A DNA stretch of 64,000 nt from JANOZM01 sp031429355 (GTDB taxonomy: Bacteria; Pseudomonadota; Gammaproteobacteria; Burkholderiales; Burkholderiaceae_E): assembly GCA_031429355.1 (NCBI GenBank), contig JANOZM010000007.1:186001-250000 (forward strand), given 5' to 3'. The stretch's first letter is position 1. Each line of letters begins with the position of its first letter. Below, in pieces: positions 1-8,087 of this stretch. A model generated the notes under the pieces. It ran no database searches. It was given only the letters and a program-made list of their open reading frames with translations, and was not told where the DNA came from. The position numbers and the translations under genes are program-made.

Positions 1-223
1 TTGCTTCAAATTCACCGGCTTGACGGTCATTCATAATCGCGCGTGCTAACTCAACCGTGTGGGTTGGCGTTAGTGGCACATTCGAAACTGGCGTTAACTT
101 TCCGTCAATTTTAAATGCAGGGGGAAACTCAGCAGTTAGAAATAAATCAGAACCACGTTTGTTAACCATCAACCGCAGCAGGTCGTTCATAAACTTCGAG
201 GCTTGATCGCGCTCTAATTGCAT
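1..223 (-). CDS. pilU: PilU, twitching motility ATPase (3' part outside window)
   Basis: The first 74 residues of a PilT/PilU-type type IV pilus retraction ATPase are visible on the minus strand. They read MQLERDQASKFMNDLLRLMV, then the family pattern of a K-R-G-S-D-L-F-L segment, a P-P-A-F-K-I-D-G strand and a helix with IMND. The ATG at 221-223 follows a GGAG ribosome site. The gene lies 28 bp downstream of pilT in the same direction, the usual pilT-pilU operon, and that order decides PilU rather than a second PilT. The ATPase core lies beyond the left edge. Confidence 0.85.
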   Translation of the reverse strand, partial: MQLERDQASKFMNDLLRLMVNKRGSDLFLTAEFPPAFKIDGKLTPVSNVPLTPTHTVELARAIMNDRQAGEFEA

Positions 224-251
224 AGTGTTACTCCAAATCTAAAAATAAAAA

Positions 252-1295
252 TCAACCTGGGAACATGTCTTTGTTGGTTGCTGAAGATCGAGCTTCTGCC
301 ATCGAAATAACATTCCGACGAACTAGATCGCTCAAACATTGATCCATAGTTTGCATACCTAAACTCTGACCGGTTTGGATCGACGAGTTCATTTGCGAGA
401 CTTTAGCTTCGCGAATCAAGTTACGAATTGCGGGCGTACCAATCATAATTTCATGAGCCGCAACGCGACCGGTGCCGTCTTTGGTTTTTAATAGCGACTG
501 TGAAATAACCGCTTTTAATGACTCAGACAACATCGCACGAACCATCTCTTTTTCGGCCGCTGGAAACACGTCGATAATACGGTCAACGGTTTTTGCAGCT
601 GATGAAGTATGCAAAGTACCAAACACTAAGTGACCAGTTTCTGAAGCAGTTAGTGCTAATCGAATGGTCTCTAAGTCACGTAACTCACCCACCAAAATAA
701 TATCTGGGTCTTCACGTAAGGCTGATTTAAGCGCGTTGTTAAACGACAAAGTATGCGGGCCGACTTCGCGTTGATTGATTAGGCAGCGTTTAGATTCATG
801 TACAAATTCAACTGGATCTTCAACGGTCAAAATGTGTCCGTAAACACTCTCGTTGACATGATTCACCATCCCGGCAAGCGTTGTTGATTTACCTGAACCC
901 GTTGGGCCGGTAACCAACACTAGGCCACGCGGAGTCATGGCGAGTTCACTAAAAATCTTAGGCGCGTTTAACTCTTCAAGCGATAAAATTTTCGAGGGAA
1001 TGGTTCGCATTACAGCGCCAGCGCCACGGTTTTGCACAAACGCGTTCACACGAAAGCGTGCGAGACCAGGAATTGCAAACGAAAAATCGCACTCTAAGTT
1101 TTCTTCAAACTGTTTGCGTTGCGAGTCGTTCATAATGTCGTACACCATTGCGTGTACGTCTTTGTGCTCCATGGCTGGCAAATTGATTCGGCGCACGTCA
1201 CCGTGCACGCGAATCATCGGCGGCAAGCCGGCTGAAAGGTGTAAATCGGAGGCTTTGTTTTTTACAGCAAAGGCAAGAAGTTCGGCGATGTCCAT
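252..1295 (-). CDS. pilT: PilT, type IV pilus retraction ATPase
   Basis: This is a full-length (347 aa) cytoplasmic hexameric ATPase that depolymerises pilin and so powers pilus retraction, twitching and DNA uptake. The N-terminal PAS-like domain (about 1-100) has the family string ASDLHLSAG. The Walker A motif GPTGSGKST is at residues 130-138. The acidic Walker B/Asp box region (REDPDIILVGELRD) and the His box (GHLVFGTLHT) follow. The length matches characterised PilT proteins. The gene is transcribed with pilU below it and is divergent from yggS, a conserved arrangement. No strong ribosome site precedes the ATG, but homology supports this start. Confidence 0.95.
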   Translation of the reverse strand: MDIAELLAFAVKNKASDLHLSAGLPPMIRVHGDVRRINLPAMEHKDVHAMVYDIMNDSQRKQFEENLECDFSFAIPGLARFRVNAFVQNRGAGAVMRTIPSKILSLEELNAPKIFSELAMTPRGLVLVTGPTGSGKSTTLAGMVNHVNESVYGHILTVEDPVEFVHESKRCLINQREVGPHTLSFNNALKSALREDPDIILVGELRDLETIRLALTASETGHLVFGTLHTSSAAKTVDRIIDVFPAAEKEMVRAMLSESLKAVISQSLLKTKDGTGRVAAHEIMIGTPAIRNLIREAKVSQMNSSIQTGQSLGMQTMDQCLSDLVRRNVISMAEARSSATNKDMFPG

Positions 1296-1426
1296 TTAGA
1301 ATACAGGCAAGAGTAGCGGATTTACCGAACATAGCCACTTGCGCGCCCTACACCAACAAGCGTGCGAAGAGAGGCTGATGCTGGCGACAAGCGGTCAGCA
1401 ATTGATGTTAAACAACAGGATCAAGT

Positions 1427-2263
1427 GTGAACAAAACCACAGAGCAACTTATTTCTTTAGCCCAACAAAAGCTTGATGTGGTGACGGCACGTTTAAAACA
1501 AGCGGTCGAAAAACACGGATCAACGGACACACCGGTAAAGCTGTTAGCTGTTAGTAAAACATTCCCCGCTCAAGCGGTGCTTAGTTTTGTACATTGCGGG
1601 CAGCTTAGTTTTGGCGAAAACTATGTCCAAGAAGCCTGCGAGAAAATTATTCAATGTCGTGAACTTCTCGCCAAAGAAAACAACAATGCAAAACTAGAAT
1701 GGCATTTTATCGGCCCACTGCAAAGCAATAAGACACGACAAGTTGCCGAGCATTTCGATTGGGTTCAATCGGTTGATCGACTTAAAATCGCACAACGGCT
1801 AAACGAGCAACGCCCAGATCATTTAGAACCGTTAAATGTTTGCGTTCAGGTAAACGTTAGTGGCGAGGCAAGCAAAAGTGGTTGTCAGCCTCAAGAAGCT
1901 TTGGCATTGGCAGCACAAATCAGGGCACTGCCGAAACTAAAGCTACGGGGCCTAATGGCAATTCCAGAGGCGATTATTGAAAGCAGCGATCAAGTAAATA
2001 ACTTACCCTCGTTAGAGTCCCAGTTTTCGCAAATGCGCGATTTGTTCAAACTATTGCAAGAACAAGTCTCGACAAATCAGCATACGGAAACCAAAACACA
2101 ATTGTCCAGTCGAATAAATGCTTCAGAAAACACAAAAGAGAGCGTTCATATCGATACGCTCTCTTTAGGTATGTCCGCTGATCTTGAACTAGCGATTAAA
2201 GCTGGCTCTACGATGGTACGAATTGGTAGTGCTTTGTTTGGTGCGCGCAACACCCACGCGTAG
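1427..2263 (+). CDS. yggS: YggS/PROSC family PLP-binding protein
   Basis: This is a pyridoxal-5'-phosphate homeostasis protein of the YggS (COG0325) alanine-racemase-like barrel family. It binds PLP but has no known catalytic turnover. The PLP lysine is expected at K44 in LLAVSKTFP; the FGENYVQEA and WHFIGPLQSNK segments are typical. The C-terminal LSLGMSADLELAI and VRIGSALFG motifs hold the phosphate. At 278 aa it is about 45 residues longer than usual, because a hydrophilic Thr/Ser/Asn/Lys-rich insert (roughly residues 215-245) precedes the final motif. The GTG start follows an AGGA site. It lies back to back with pilT. Confidence 0.92.
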   Translation: MNKTTEQLISLAQQKLDVVTARLKQAVEKHGSTDTPVKLLAVSKTFPAQAVLSFVHCGQLSFGENYVQEACEKIIQCRELLAKENNNAKLEWHFIGPLQSNKTRQVAEHFDWVQSVDRLKIAQRLNEQRPDHLEPLNVCVQVNVSGEASKSGCQPQEALALAAQIRALPKLKLRGLMAIPEAIIESSDQVNNLPSLESQFSQMRDLFKLLQEQVSTNQHTETKTQLSSRINASENTKESVHIDTLSLGMSADLELAIKAGSTMVRIGSALFGARNTHA

Positions 2264-2282
2264 CGGGTGTTTGACTTAACCT

Positions 2283-2558
2283 TTAAGCGGCTACAGCGCC
2301 CATTTTCTTGACTGCGGCAGCCAAACGGCTCTTTTGACGTGAAGCTGCATTCTTGTGAATGATCTTTTTGTCAGCAATGCGATCGATAGTGCTTGTAGCG
2401 GCTTGAAAAATCGCAGCAGCAGCATCTTTGTTGCCAGCAGCAACGGCTTTGCGTGTGTTCTTGATTGCAGTACGCAACTCTGAACGCAGGCTCGAATTGT
2501 GTTCGTTACGCTTGACTGCTTGGCGTGAGCGCTTGCGAGCTGATGCAGTATTGGCCAT
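2283..2558 (-). CDS. rpsT: 30S ribosomal protein S20
   Basis: This small basic protein (91 aa) of the 30S subunit binds 16S rRNA helices. It opens with MANTASARKRSRQAVKRNEHN and is rich in Lys, Arg and Ala throughout, with the family pattern LRTAIKNTRKAVAAG and DKKIIHKNAASRQKSRL. The length and both ends match the family. It is convergent with yggS, only 19 bp apart, and divergent from murJ, the normal Burkholderiales neighbourhood. Confidence 0.97.
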   Translation of the reverse strand: MANTASARKRSRQAVKRNEHNSSLRSELRTAIKNTRKAVAAGNKDAAAAIFQAATSTIDRIADKKIIHKNAASRQKSRLAAAVKKMGAVAA

Positions 2559-2716
2559 GTGTTTGTTATCCTAGTAAAGTTACAGCTTGGAGAAATCTGG
2601 AAAGCCTTGAATAATAACGTCTTTTCGGCAGATGTGGCAAGCCAAGAGCTCGCCTTTTGCAAACTATGCGTCAGCGCACCGCCAGTTTTATCCTTTTTAG
2701 CAATCTTTTCTAGTCA

Positions 2717-4270
2717 ATGAACCTTCTTAAAGCGCTCGGCACTGTCTCGGGTTTTACCCTTCTGTCGCGGGTCACAGGTTTGTTACGCGAAATCATCATG
2801 GCCGCTATGTTGGGTGCCAGCGCCTATTCGGACGCATTTTTTGTTGCTTTTCGTTTGCCAAACTTACTCAGGCGCATCTTTGCCGAGGGTGCATTTTCAC
2901 AGGCTTTTGTTCCAACCCTTGCTCGACACAAAGCAGCTGGAACTCAAGAATCCACTAAATCGCTTATCGATTCAATCGCCAGCGCCTTGTTTTGGAGCCT
3001 GTTATTAGTCACCATTTTAGGTATCGTCGCTGCACCTATCTTGGTGTACACAATGGCTACCGGTCTAGCAAAAAATCCAGAAGCCTTTTCAGTAGCCGTC
3101 ATCATGACTCGCTGGATGTTTCCATATATTTTGATGATCTCGCTAGTGGCGCTGTCCGCCGGTATTTTAAATACCTATCGCAAGTTTGCATTACCTGCGT
3201 TTACGCCCGTGTTGTTAAATTTAAGTTTTATTGTTTGCTCTTTGGCCCTATCAAAACAATTTGCGCAACCCGTTTACGCTCTAGTGGTTGGTGTTGTACT
3301 TGGGGGTATCGTACAACTGGCCATTCAAATTCCTGCGCTACACAAATTAGGTTTGTTGCCAAAAATTAACGCCAATCCCTTTGCCGCATTTAAAGACCCC
3401 GAAGTTCGGCAAGTCATGAAGTTAATGGCACCTATTTTGCTTAGTGTTTCCGTTGCGCAAATTAGCCTCATCATCAACACCAATATTGCTTCTCATGTTG
3501 CGGTGGGCGCGGTCTCGTGGATTACTTATGCCGATCGATTAATGGAGTTTCCCACCGCAATGTTAGGGGTCGCTTTAGGGGTTGTTTTAACACCGAGCCT
3601 AACGGCAGCACATCAACGCAAAGATGCCGAACAATACAGTGCCTTGCTAGATTGGGGTTTGCGTTTATGCGTACTGCTAGCAATACCTGCAATGGTCGGA
3701 TTAGCTTTACTCAGCCAACCATTAACAGCATTGCTGTTTCATCGCGGACAGTTCTCTGCATTGGATGTTCAAAACACTGCAGCGGCAGTAGCTGCCTACG
3801 GCTTCGGTATCATCGGTCTAGTGGCTATAAAAATTCTAGCGCCTGGTTTTTTTGCACGACAAGACACCCGTACTCCGGTCATGATCGCCATCGCAGTGTT
3901 GATCATTACCCAAATTCTAAATTGGATTTTAATCCCGCACTTAGGCCATGTGGCGCTTGCGTTGTCGATCAGCATTGGTGCGTTAATTAATGCAGCTTGG
4001 ATGTTAATTGCGCTTATTCGTAAAGGCGCTTATAAACCCGAACGCGGCTGGCTGGCATTTATACTAGTAATTATTGCTGCGAGTGCCAGCATGGCATTCG
4101 CCTTAGCTATGATCGATCAGCGGATTGATTGGATCGCGTTGCAAGCCAGTGAACTAAAGCGCGCCTTTTATGCCTTCACCATAATAATTGCGGCTGCAGC
4201 CATCTACTTCGGTCTATTAATGGTGTTGGGTTTAGATATGATGCAATTAATAAAAAAACGAGCGAAGTAA
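2717..4270 (+). CDS. murJ: MurJ, lipid II flippase
   Basis: This is an inner-membrane flippase (517 aa) of the MOP superfamily, formerly MviN, that moves lipid II to the periplasmic face for peptidoglycan synthesis. The start MNLLKALGTVSGFTLLSRVTG is diagnostic, with RRIFAEGAFSQAFVP just after it. About fourteen hydrophobic spans follow, and the central-cavity segment FHRGQFSALD is present. The gene lies head to head with rpsT, as in many Burkholderiales. proC begins 17 bp after its stop, so the two are probably cotranscribed. Confidence 0.96.
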   Translation: MNLLKALGTVSGFTLLSRVTGLLREIIMAAMLGASAYSDAFFVAFRLPNLLRRIFAEGAFSQAFVPTLARHKAAGTQESTKSLIDSIASALFWSLLLVTILGIVAAPILVYTMATGLAKNPEAFSVAVIMTRWMFPYILMISLVALSAGILNTYRKFALPAFTPVLLNLSFIVCSLALSKQFAQPVYALVVGVVLGGIVQLAIQIPALHKLGLLPKINANPFAAFKDPEVRQVMKLMAPILLSVSVAQISLIINTNIASHVAVGAVSWITYADRLMEFPTAMLGVALGVVLTPSLTAAHQRKDAEQYSALLDWGLRLCVLLAIPAMVGLALLSQPLTALLFHRGQFSALDVQNTAAAVAAYGFGIIGLVAIKILAPGFFARQDTRTPVMIAIAVLIITQILNWILIPHLGHVALALSISIGALINAAWMLIALIRKGAYKPERGWLAFILVIIAASASMAFALAMIDQRIDWIALQASELKRAFYAFTIIIAAAAIYFGLLMVLGLDMMQLIKKRAK

Positions 4271-4286
4271 TTTAGGGCCAAAAACC

Positions 4287-5153
4287 GTGAATCAAAAACA
4301 ATCAAATGAAATTCAACAACCGCTTAGCATTGCATTTATTGGCGGCGGAAATATGGCGAGTGCGATTATTGGTGGTTTAGTTAAGACCAGCCAAAAAGTG
4401 TTGCCACAAAACCTGCAAGTCGTTGAGCCTTCGGCAAGTCAATGTGAACTGCTGCAAACACACTTTGGCATCGAGCAAGTGATGGCAAACAATCAGTCTT
4501 TAAAACCGGCTCAAGTCATCGTTTTGGCGGTAAAACCACAACTCATGGCGCAAGTTTGCCAAGAGCTCTGTAAACACACTTGGCTTTCCAACGCTCTGAT
4601 TATTTCAATTGCAGCAGGCATCAGAATCGAAAGTTTGCAAAGATGGTTAAACATCGCCAATGCTGAACCAATTCGCGTTGTTCGTACTATGCCCAACACA
4701 CCGGCACTGATAGGCAAGGGTATTACCGGTTTAGTGGCAAGCGCGCAGGCGTCAGCAATTGATCGCGAATTAGCAACGACTATATTATCGGCAGTTGGTA
4801 AAACAGTTTGGTTCGACAACGAATCAAGTCTAGATGCGGTAACTGCAATGTCAGGCAGTGGTCCAGCCTATGTTTTTTACATGCTAGAAGCATTTCAAGC
4901 AGCAGGTCAAAAAATCGGACTAAGTAGCGAACAAGCGAGGCAACTTGCTATCGAAACTTTTGTGGGTGCTAGTGAATTGGCAAAAACATCACCCGATTCT
5001 TTTACATTGCTTCGCGAAAAAGTGACCTCAAAAGGTGGCACAACCGCTGCGGCCATTGCGGTAATGGACGAGCAAAATTTAGCGAGCATTTTTGAAGCTG
5101 CAGTTAAGTCTGCAAACGACCGTTCTATCGAGCTGGGTAAAGCCCAATCGTAA
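4287..5153 (+). CDS. proC: Pyrroline-5-carboxylate reductase
   Basis: This enzyme catalyses the last step of proline synthesis, the NAD(P)H-dependent reduction of pyrroline-5-carboxylate. The 288-aa protein has the Rossmann motif IAFIGGGNMASAIIGG near the N-terminus, VRTMPNTPALIGKG in the middle and the C-terminal signature AMSGSGPAYVFYMLEA followed by LREKVTSKGGTTAAAI. It has a short hydrophilic N-terminal extension and a GTG start. It is cytoplasmic and close behind murJ. The next gene begins 8 bp after its stop. Confidence 0.96.
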   Translation: MNQKQSNEIQQPLSIAFIGGGNMASAIIGGLVKTSQKVLPQNLQVVEPSASQCELLQTHFGIEQVMANNQSLKPAQVIVLAVKPQLMAQVCQELCKHTWLSNALIISIAAGIRIESLQRWLNIANAEPIRVVRTMPNTPALIGKGITGLVASAQASAIDRELATTILSAVGKTVWFDNESSLDAVTAMSGSGPAYVFYMLEAFQAAGQKIGLSSEQARQLAIETFVGASELAKTSPDSFTLLREKVTSKGGTTAAAIAVMDEQNLASIFEAAVKSANDRSIELGKAQS

Positions 5154-5160
5154 AAATATC

Positions 5161-6126
5161 ATGAGCAATTCTTTGCCAGTCATTACCAGCCCCTTTCGAC
5201 TTAGCGCCAGAAAAATTATCGCTCGCGGCTTTTTGCGTGGGCAACTAGAGTCGGGTCGATCGGCGCTTTGGACCAAACGTAAACAGCGCTATTTTGTTCT
5301 GCCGGGTGATTATGTCGGTGCTATGAACGCGCAATTTGGTTGCTACGAGCAAGAAGAAATTAATGTTCTGCGATGGGTATTAAACAACTGCTTTAGCCCC
5401 GATCAAATGCACAACGCGGCAATGCTTGATGTTGGCGCGCATTTGGCTAATTACAGCGTCGAGTTAGGACAACAGTTCTCTAAAGTAGTTGCAGTCGAAG
5501 CTAGCCCGGTTTTAAGTAAAGTTGCACACGCAAATATGTTGTGGAGCGGTTTACCGAATGATCAAACGCTAATGATTGCCAAGGCCGTATCAGATCAACC
5601 CGGCTTTGTTAATTTTGAACACAACCAAGACGGCAACTTGGGCGGTTCGCGAATTGCGCAAGACCAAGCATCGAGTACCCAACCGATTGCAAGCCCAGAA
5701 AAAATCCAACATTGCGTTGAAGTGCCGACTATTACCTTGCAAGCTATTGGCGAACTGGCTGAGGCGCCGATACGTTTTATTAAGCTCGATGTTGAAGGTC
5801 ACGAAATTGCAGCATTACGCTCCGGCGCGCAATTGATTGCCAAACATCAGCCGGTTATGCAAATAGAAGTAAGCCCTGAAAATTTTTTGGCTTTTGAAAA
5901 AATTATAGGTGAATTACTGCCGGGCAATTCTACCTTCGTAGTAACTCATCACCCTTTAAATGACGAAAGCAAGCTGCATTTAATCAAAGGTTTTTTCACG
6001 CGCAGCCTACACTACCGTTTGGCCCCAATAGAGCGCGTCAACATTAAAAAACGACTCCGCGCTTTAATTGTGATTCCTCGATCAGTAATGGAAGCTTCGC
6101 ATCACAAAAACTGGGCGCAAGCTTAA
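5161..6126 (+). CDS. FkbM family SAM-dependent methyltransferase
   Basis: This is a 321-aa protein with a Methyltransf_21 (FkbM) domain. The SAM-binding segment MLDVGAHLANYS is at residues 88-99, followed by VVAVEASPVL. The family hallmark IRFIKLDVEGHEIAALRSG lies downstream. Such enzymes O-methylate sugars or polyketides; the substrate cannot be read here. I start it at the ATG at 5161, because an upstream in-frame ATG at 5092 would overlap proC by 62 bp. The next gene is glycosyltransferase-like and 17 bp away, so a joint role in modifying a surface glycan or glycoprotein is a reasonable inference. Confidence 0.82.
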   Translation: MSNSLPVITSPFRLSARKIIARGFLRGQLESGRSALWTKRKQRYFVLPGDYVGAMNAQFGCYEQEEINVLRWVLNNCFSPDQMHNAAMLDVGAHLANYSVELGQQFSKVVAVEASPVLSKVAHANMLWSGLPNDQTLMIAKAVSDQPGFVNFEHNQDGNLGGSRIAQDQASSTQPIASPEKIQHCVEVPTITLQAIGELAEAPIRFIKLDVEGHEIAALRSGAQLIAKHQPVMQIEVSPENFLAFEKIIGELLPGNSTFVVTHHPLNDESKLHLIKGFFTRSLHYRLAPIERVNIKKRLRALIVIPRSVMEASHHKNWAQA

Positions 6127-6142
6127 TTTAACAACCAAATTT

Positions 6143-6871
6143 ATGAGCCAACAACGATTTATTCTTTGCATGAAATGGGGTACAAAGTACGGCCCCGACT
6201 ACGTTAACCGGTTGTACAACATGGTTCGCCGCAATTTATCTGGAGACTTTCGGTTTGTTTGTTTAACCGATGATAGTAATGGCCTTGATTCGAACGTCGA
6301 GTGCTTTCCAATTCCATCGCTTGAACTTCCCGAAGGCATTCCTGAGCGTGGCTGGAAAAAACTTACTACTTTCGTTCCTGACTTGTACGGCCTAAAAGGC
6401 ACAGCACTATTTTTAGATATCGACGTTGTAATCGTCGACAAAATAGATTGCTTTTTTGAATACCCCGGCGAGTTTTTAATCATCCACGATTGGAAGCGCC
6501 CGTGGCGCATTACCGGTAATTCTTCAGTTTACCGTTTCGAAATCGGCGCTCACCCCGACGTCTATGAAACCTTCCGTACGACTGTAGAACAAGTACGCAA
6601 AGATCATCGGCACGAGCAAGCTTTTTTATCTGATCATTTGCACAAACAAGGCAAAGTGAAATACTGGCCAGCAGAATGGTGCCCTAGCTTTAAGTACCAT
6701 TGCATTCCTGCCTGGCCCACCAATTTTTGGCGTGAATCAACATTTCCGGCTGGTAGCAAAATTGTAATTTTCCACGGGGAAGTGAATCCGCCGGATGCGT
6801 TGGCTGGGAAGCGGAATCGCGCTTTTAGATTTATCAAGCCGGTTCAGTGGGTTGGGGATTATTGGAAGTGA
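6143..6871 (+). CDS. Glycosyltransferase-like protein (DxD type)
   Basis: This 242-aa soluble protein has the layout of a nucleotide-sugar-binding GT-A fold. An N-terminal strand (FILCMKWGTKYG) leads to LTDDSNGL and then to an acidic DID at residues 92-94 in ALFLDIDVVIVDK, the place of a metal-binding DxD motif. It lacks a signal peptide and membrane spans. I cannot assign donor or acceptor. It follows the FkbM-type methyltransferase by 17 bp and probably acts with it. The 80-bp hairpin repeat starts 20 bp after its stop. Confidence 0.6.
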   Translation: MSQQRFILCMKWGTKYGPDYVNRLYNMVRRNLSGDFRFVCLTDDSNGLDSNVECFPIPSLELPEGIPERGWKKLTTFVPDLYGLKGTALFLDIDVVIVDKIDCFFEYPGEFLIIHDWKRPWRITGNSSVYRFEIGAHPDVYETFRTTVEQVRKDHRHEQAFLSDHLHKQGKVKYWPAEWCPSFKYHCIPAWPTNFWRESTFPAGSKIVIFHGEVNPPDALAGKRNRAFRFIKPVQWVGDYWK

Positions 6872-6891
6872 GATTGAGGATTGTAGGCTTT

Positions 6892-6971
6892 GAAATGTGG
6901 GAGCAAAGCGGTTTTGTAACTCAGTCGCTTACGCTCCAATGAGTTTCAAAACCGCTTTGCTCCCACATTTC
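6892..6971 (+). repeat. 80-bp hairpin element, copy 1
   Basis: Two 32-nt arms (6892-6923 and 6940-6971, one mismatch) enclose the 16-nt loop GTCGCTTACGCTCCAA. A second copy at 22081-22160 has the same total size, the identical loop and the same arm ends (GAAAT outside, AACTCA inside), but a different stem interior that is also self-complementary. The element lies 20 bp after the stop codon of the glycosyltransferase-like gene and would form the 3' end of its transcript. No long T tract follows, so it is not a classical terminator. Confidence 0.85.
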
Positions 6972-7037
6972 GCACATCCTTCTGCGCAGGGGACCTGTCT
7001 TCGACATTTTGTGTAGGCTCGACGACTAGGTGCTTTT

Positions 7038-7304
7038 CTAGTGGCGCGGCGCTTTGCGCGCTGGCAGCGGGCAGCGAGCATGACACTGGCACTCTACGTT
7101 GATACTGGGTTGATCTTGTGGGCTGATATTTACCCAACGTCGACTATACAATTCCAAAAGACTTGCTGTGCAGCGATCTGTGTATTGAGCGGACCGATAG
7201 GCGTACCTGTGCGTTGCAGCGTTGGCACGTAATTTTGTGAGCAGGTAGTCTGATCTGTTTTTGATTGCGTAAATGCATATCTCCGTATCCAGCATGTATC
7301 GCAT
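7038..7304 (-). pseudogene. Decayed VapC-type PIN-domain toxin
   Basis: The reading begins MRYMLDTEICIYAIKNRSD, the N-terminus of a VapC ribonuclease (normally MLDTNICIYxIK), with its first acidic residue at D6. After about residue 29 the core is gone. The downstream DNA, read in another frame near 7150-7230, gives QRTGTPIGPLNTQIAAQ, which is the C-terminal VapC block. An internal deletion of roughly 70 codons plus a frameshift therefore destroyed the gene. It starts 5 bp after the vapB remnant, the usual antitoxin-toxin spacing. The tail of this open frame is unrelated sequence. Confidence 0.7.
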
Positions 7305-7309
7305 GTCTG

Positions 7310-7522
7310 TTAAAACGGTTCGCGTTTTTGTTGCTGCTTGGGTTGCTCACGATTGGGGAAGTTTTCAAATTTGCCGAGCGCCTTGATCAGTTGCTCTATC
7401 GATGGGCGCGCTTTCGAGGTCAATATGATGCATTCACCATCGCGCGCGATAAACACTTCGCTCTCACCTTCAAAACGAAATTCTTTCGGTAAACGACCAC
7501 CAGCATGCATAGCGGCTACCAA
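7310..7522 (-). pseudogene. VapB-type antitoxin remnant (N-terminus lost)
   Basis: The middle reads RLPKEFRFEGESEVFIARDG, matching the second half of the AbrB/SpoVT-like DNA-binding domain of VapB antitoxins, followed by IEQLIKALGKFENFP, a plausible toxin-binding tail. The usual opening (a TAKLFxNGRSQAV-like strand) is missing and replaced by MVAAMHAGG, so the 5' end was cut at about 7500. It precedes the broken vapC by 5 bp. Both look inactive. Confidence 0.65.
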
Positions 7523-7546
7523 AACAATCCACCGGCCATTGAATTC

Positions 7547-7894
7547 ATGGGCAAAAAAACTTGGGCGCCGGGCAAGAACCTACAGCGCTTCATTGCCGCC
7601 ACCTTGGGTATTGCGCCCAGAGAACAACTGCACCTCGTGCAAGCCATTAGCGATGCCGTTGCAGATGTCGCCCCGCAAGTGCGCCAAGCCATGCGTCAAT
7701 ATCCTGAATTCAAAGACATCGGCAAACGCATGTTAGTAGCGTGGAGCGAGGGTGTGCAGGGCCTACGAGATCAGAGCTTATACGCTGTGGGCGCATGGGC
7801 AAAGGGCAATGCCTTTGAAGGCTTTTCCGAGCCACCAAAGCTGGAAACCCGCACGTTAACAATTGGGCGCTCACCTTTGTTGGGAAATCGCTAA
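7547..7894 (+). CDS. Hypothetical protein
   Basis: This is an open frame of 115 codons from the ATG at 7547 (MGKKTWAPGKNLQRF). An in-frame ATG at 7505 would add 14 residues. It is a soluble, mixed-charge sequence with predicted helices (APREQLHLVQAISDAVADVA) and no membrane span or familiar motif. It lies between the broken vapBC pair and a transposase remnant. Its 3' end overlaps the antisense open frame of that remnant. I do not recognise the family, and it may itself be a fragment. Confidence 0.4.
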   Translation: MGKKTWAPGKNLQRFIAATLGIAPREQLHLVQAISDAVADVAPQVRQAMRQYPEFKDIGKRMLVAWSEGVQGLRDQSLYAVGAWAKGNAFEGFSEPPKLETRTLTIGRSPLLGNR

Positions 7895-8087
7895 AAATGG
7901 CAGACACAAAACGACCTTAGCTCGCTTTACTGCGGTCCTCGTGCCGCGCATTCTGGGCGCTTCAGTTGGCATACCAAGGTGCTCTAGAATCGATTTGATC
8001 TCGCTAGCGTGAATCACAAACGCGATGATCCTTACCGACCCACCACTGTGCCCGCAACGCAGCGGGTCTACTTCGTACACGCTCGAT
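7871..8087 (-). pseudogene. IS91-type transposase C-terminal remnant, copy A
   Basis: The minus strand reads YEVDPLRCGHSGGSVRIIAF, then IHASEIKSILEHLGMPTEAP. This is the C-terminal zinc-ribbon tail of IS91-like transposases (normally CPxCGGxMRIIAFIxxP and ILxHLGLP). One zinc cysteine has become Ser (CGHS for CxxC). Only the tail survives and no ATG-started product is expected. Homologous sequence begins right at the aioR stop codon (8088-8090). Bases 8001-8090 are repeated imperfectly at 15780-15870 on the other side of the arsenite genes, in the same orientation. Confidence 0.65.

Noticed and set aside
2249..2271. Hairpin AACACCC/GGGTGTT between yggS and rpsT as a shared terminator
   Set aside because: It overlaps the yggS stop and lacks a T tract on either strand, so termination is not supported.
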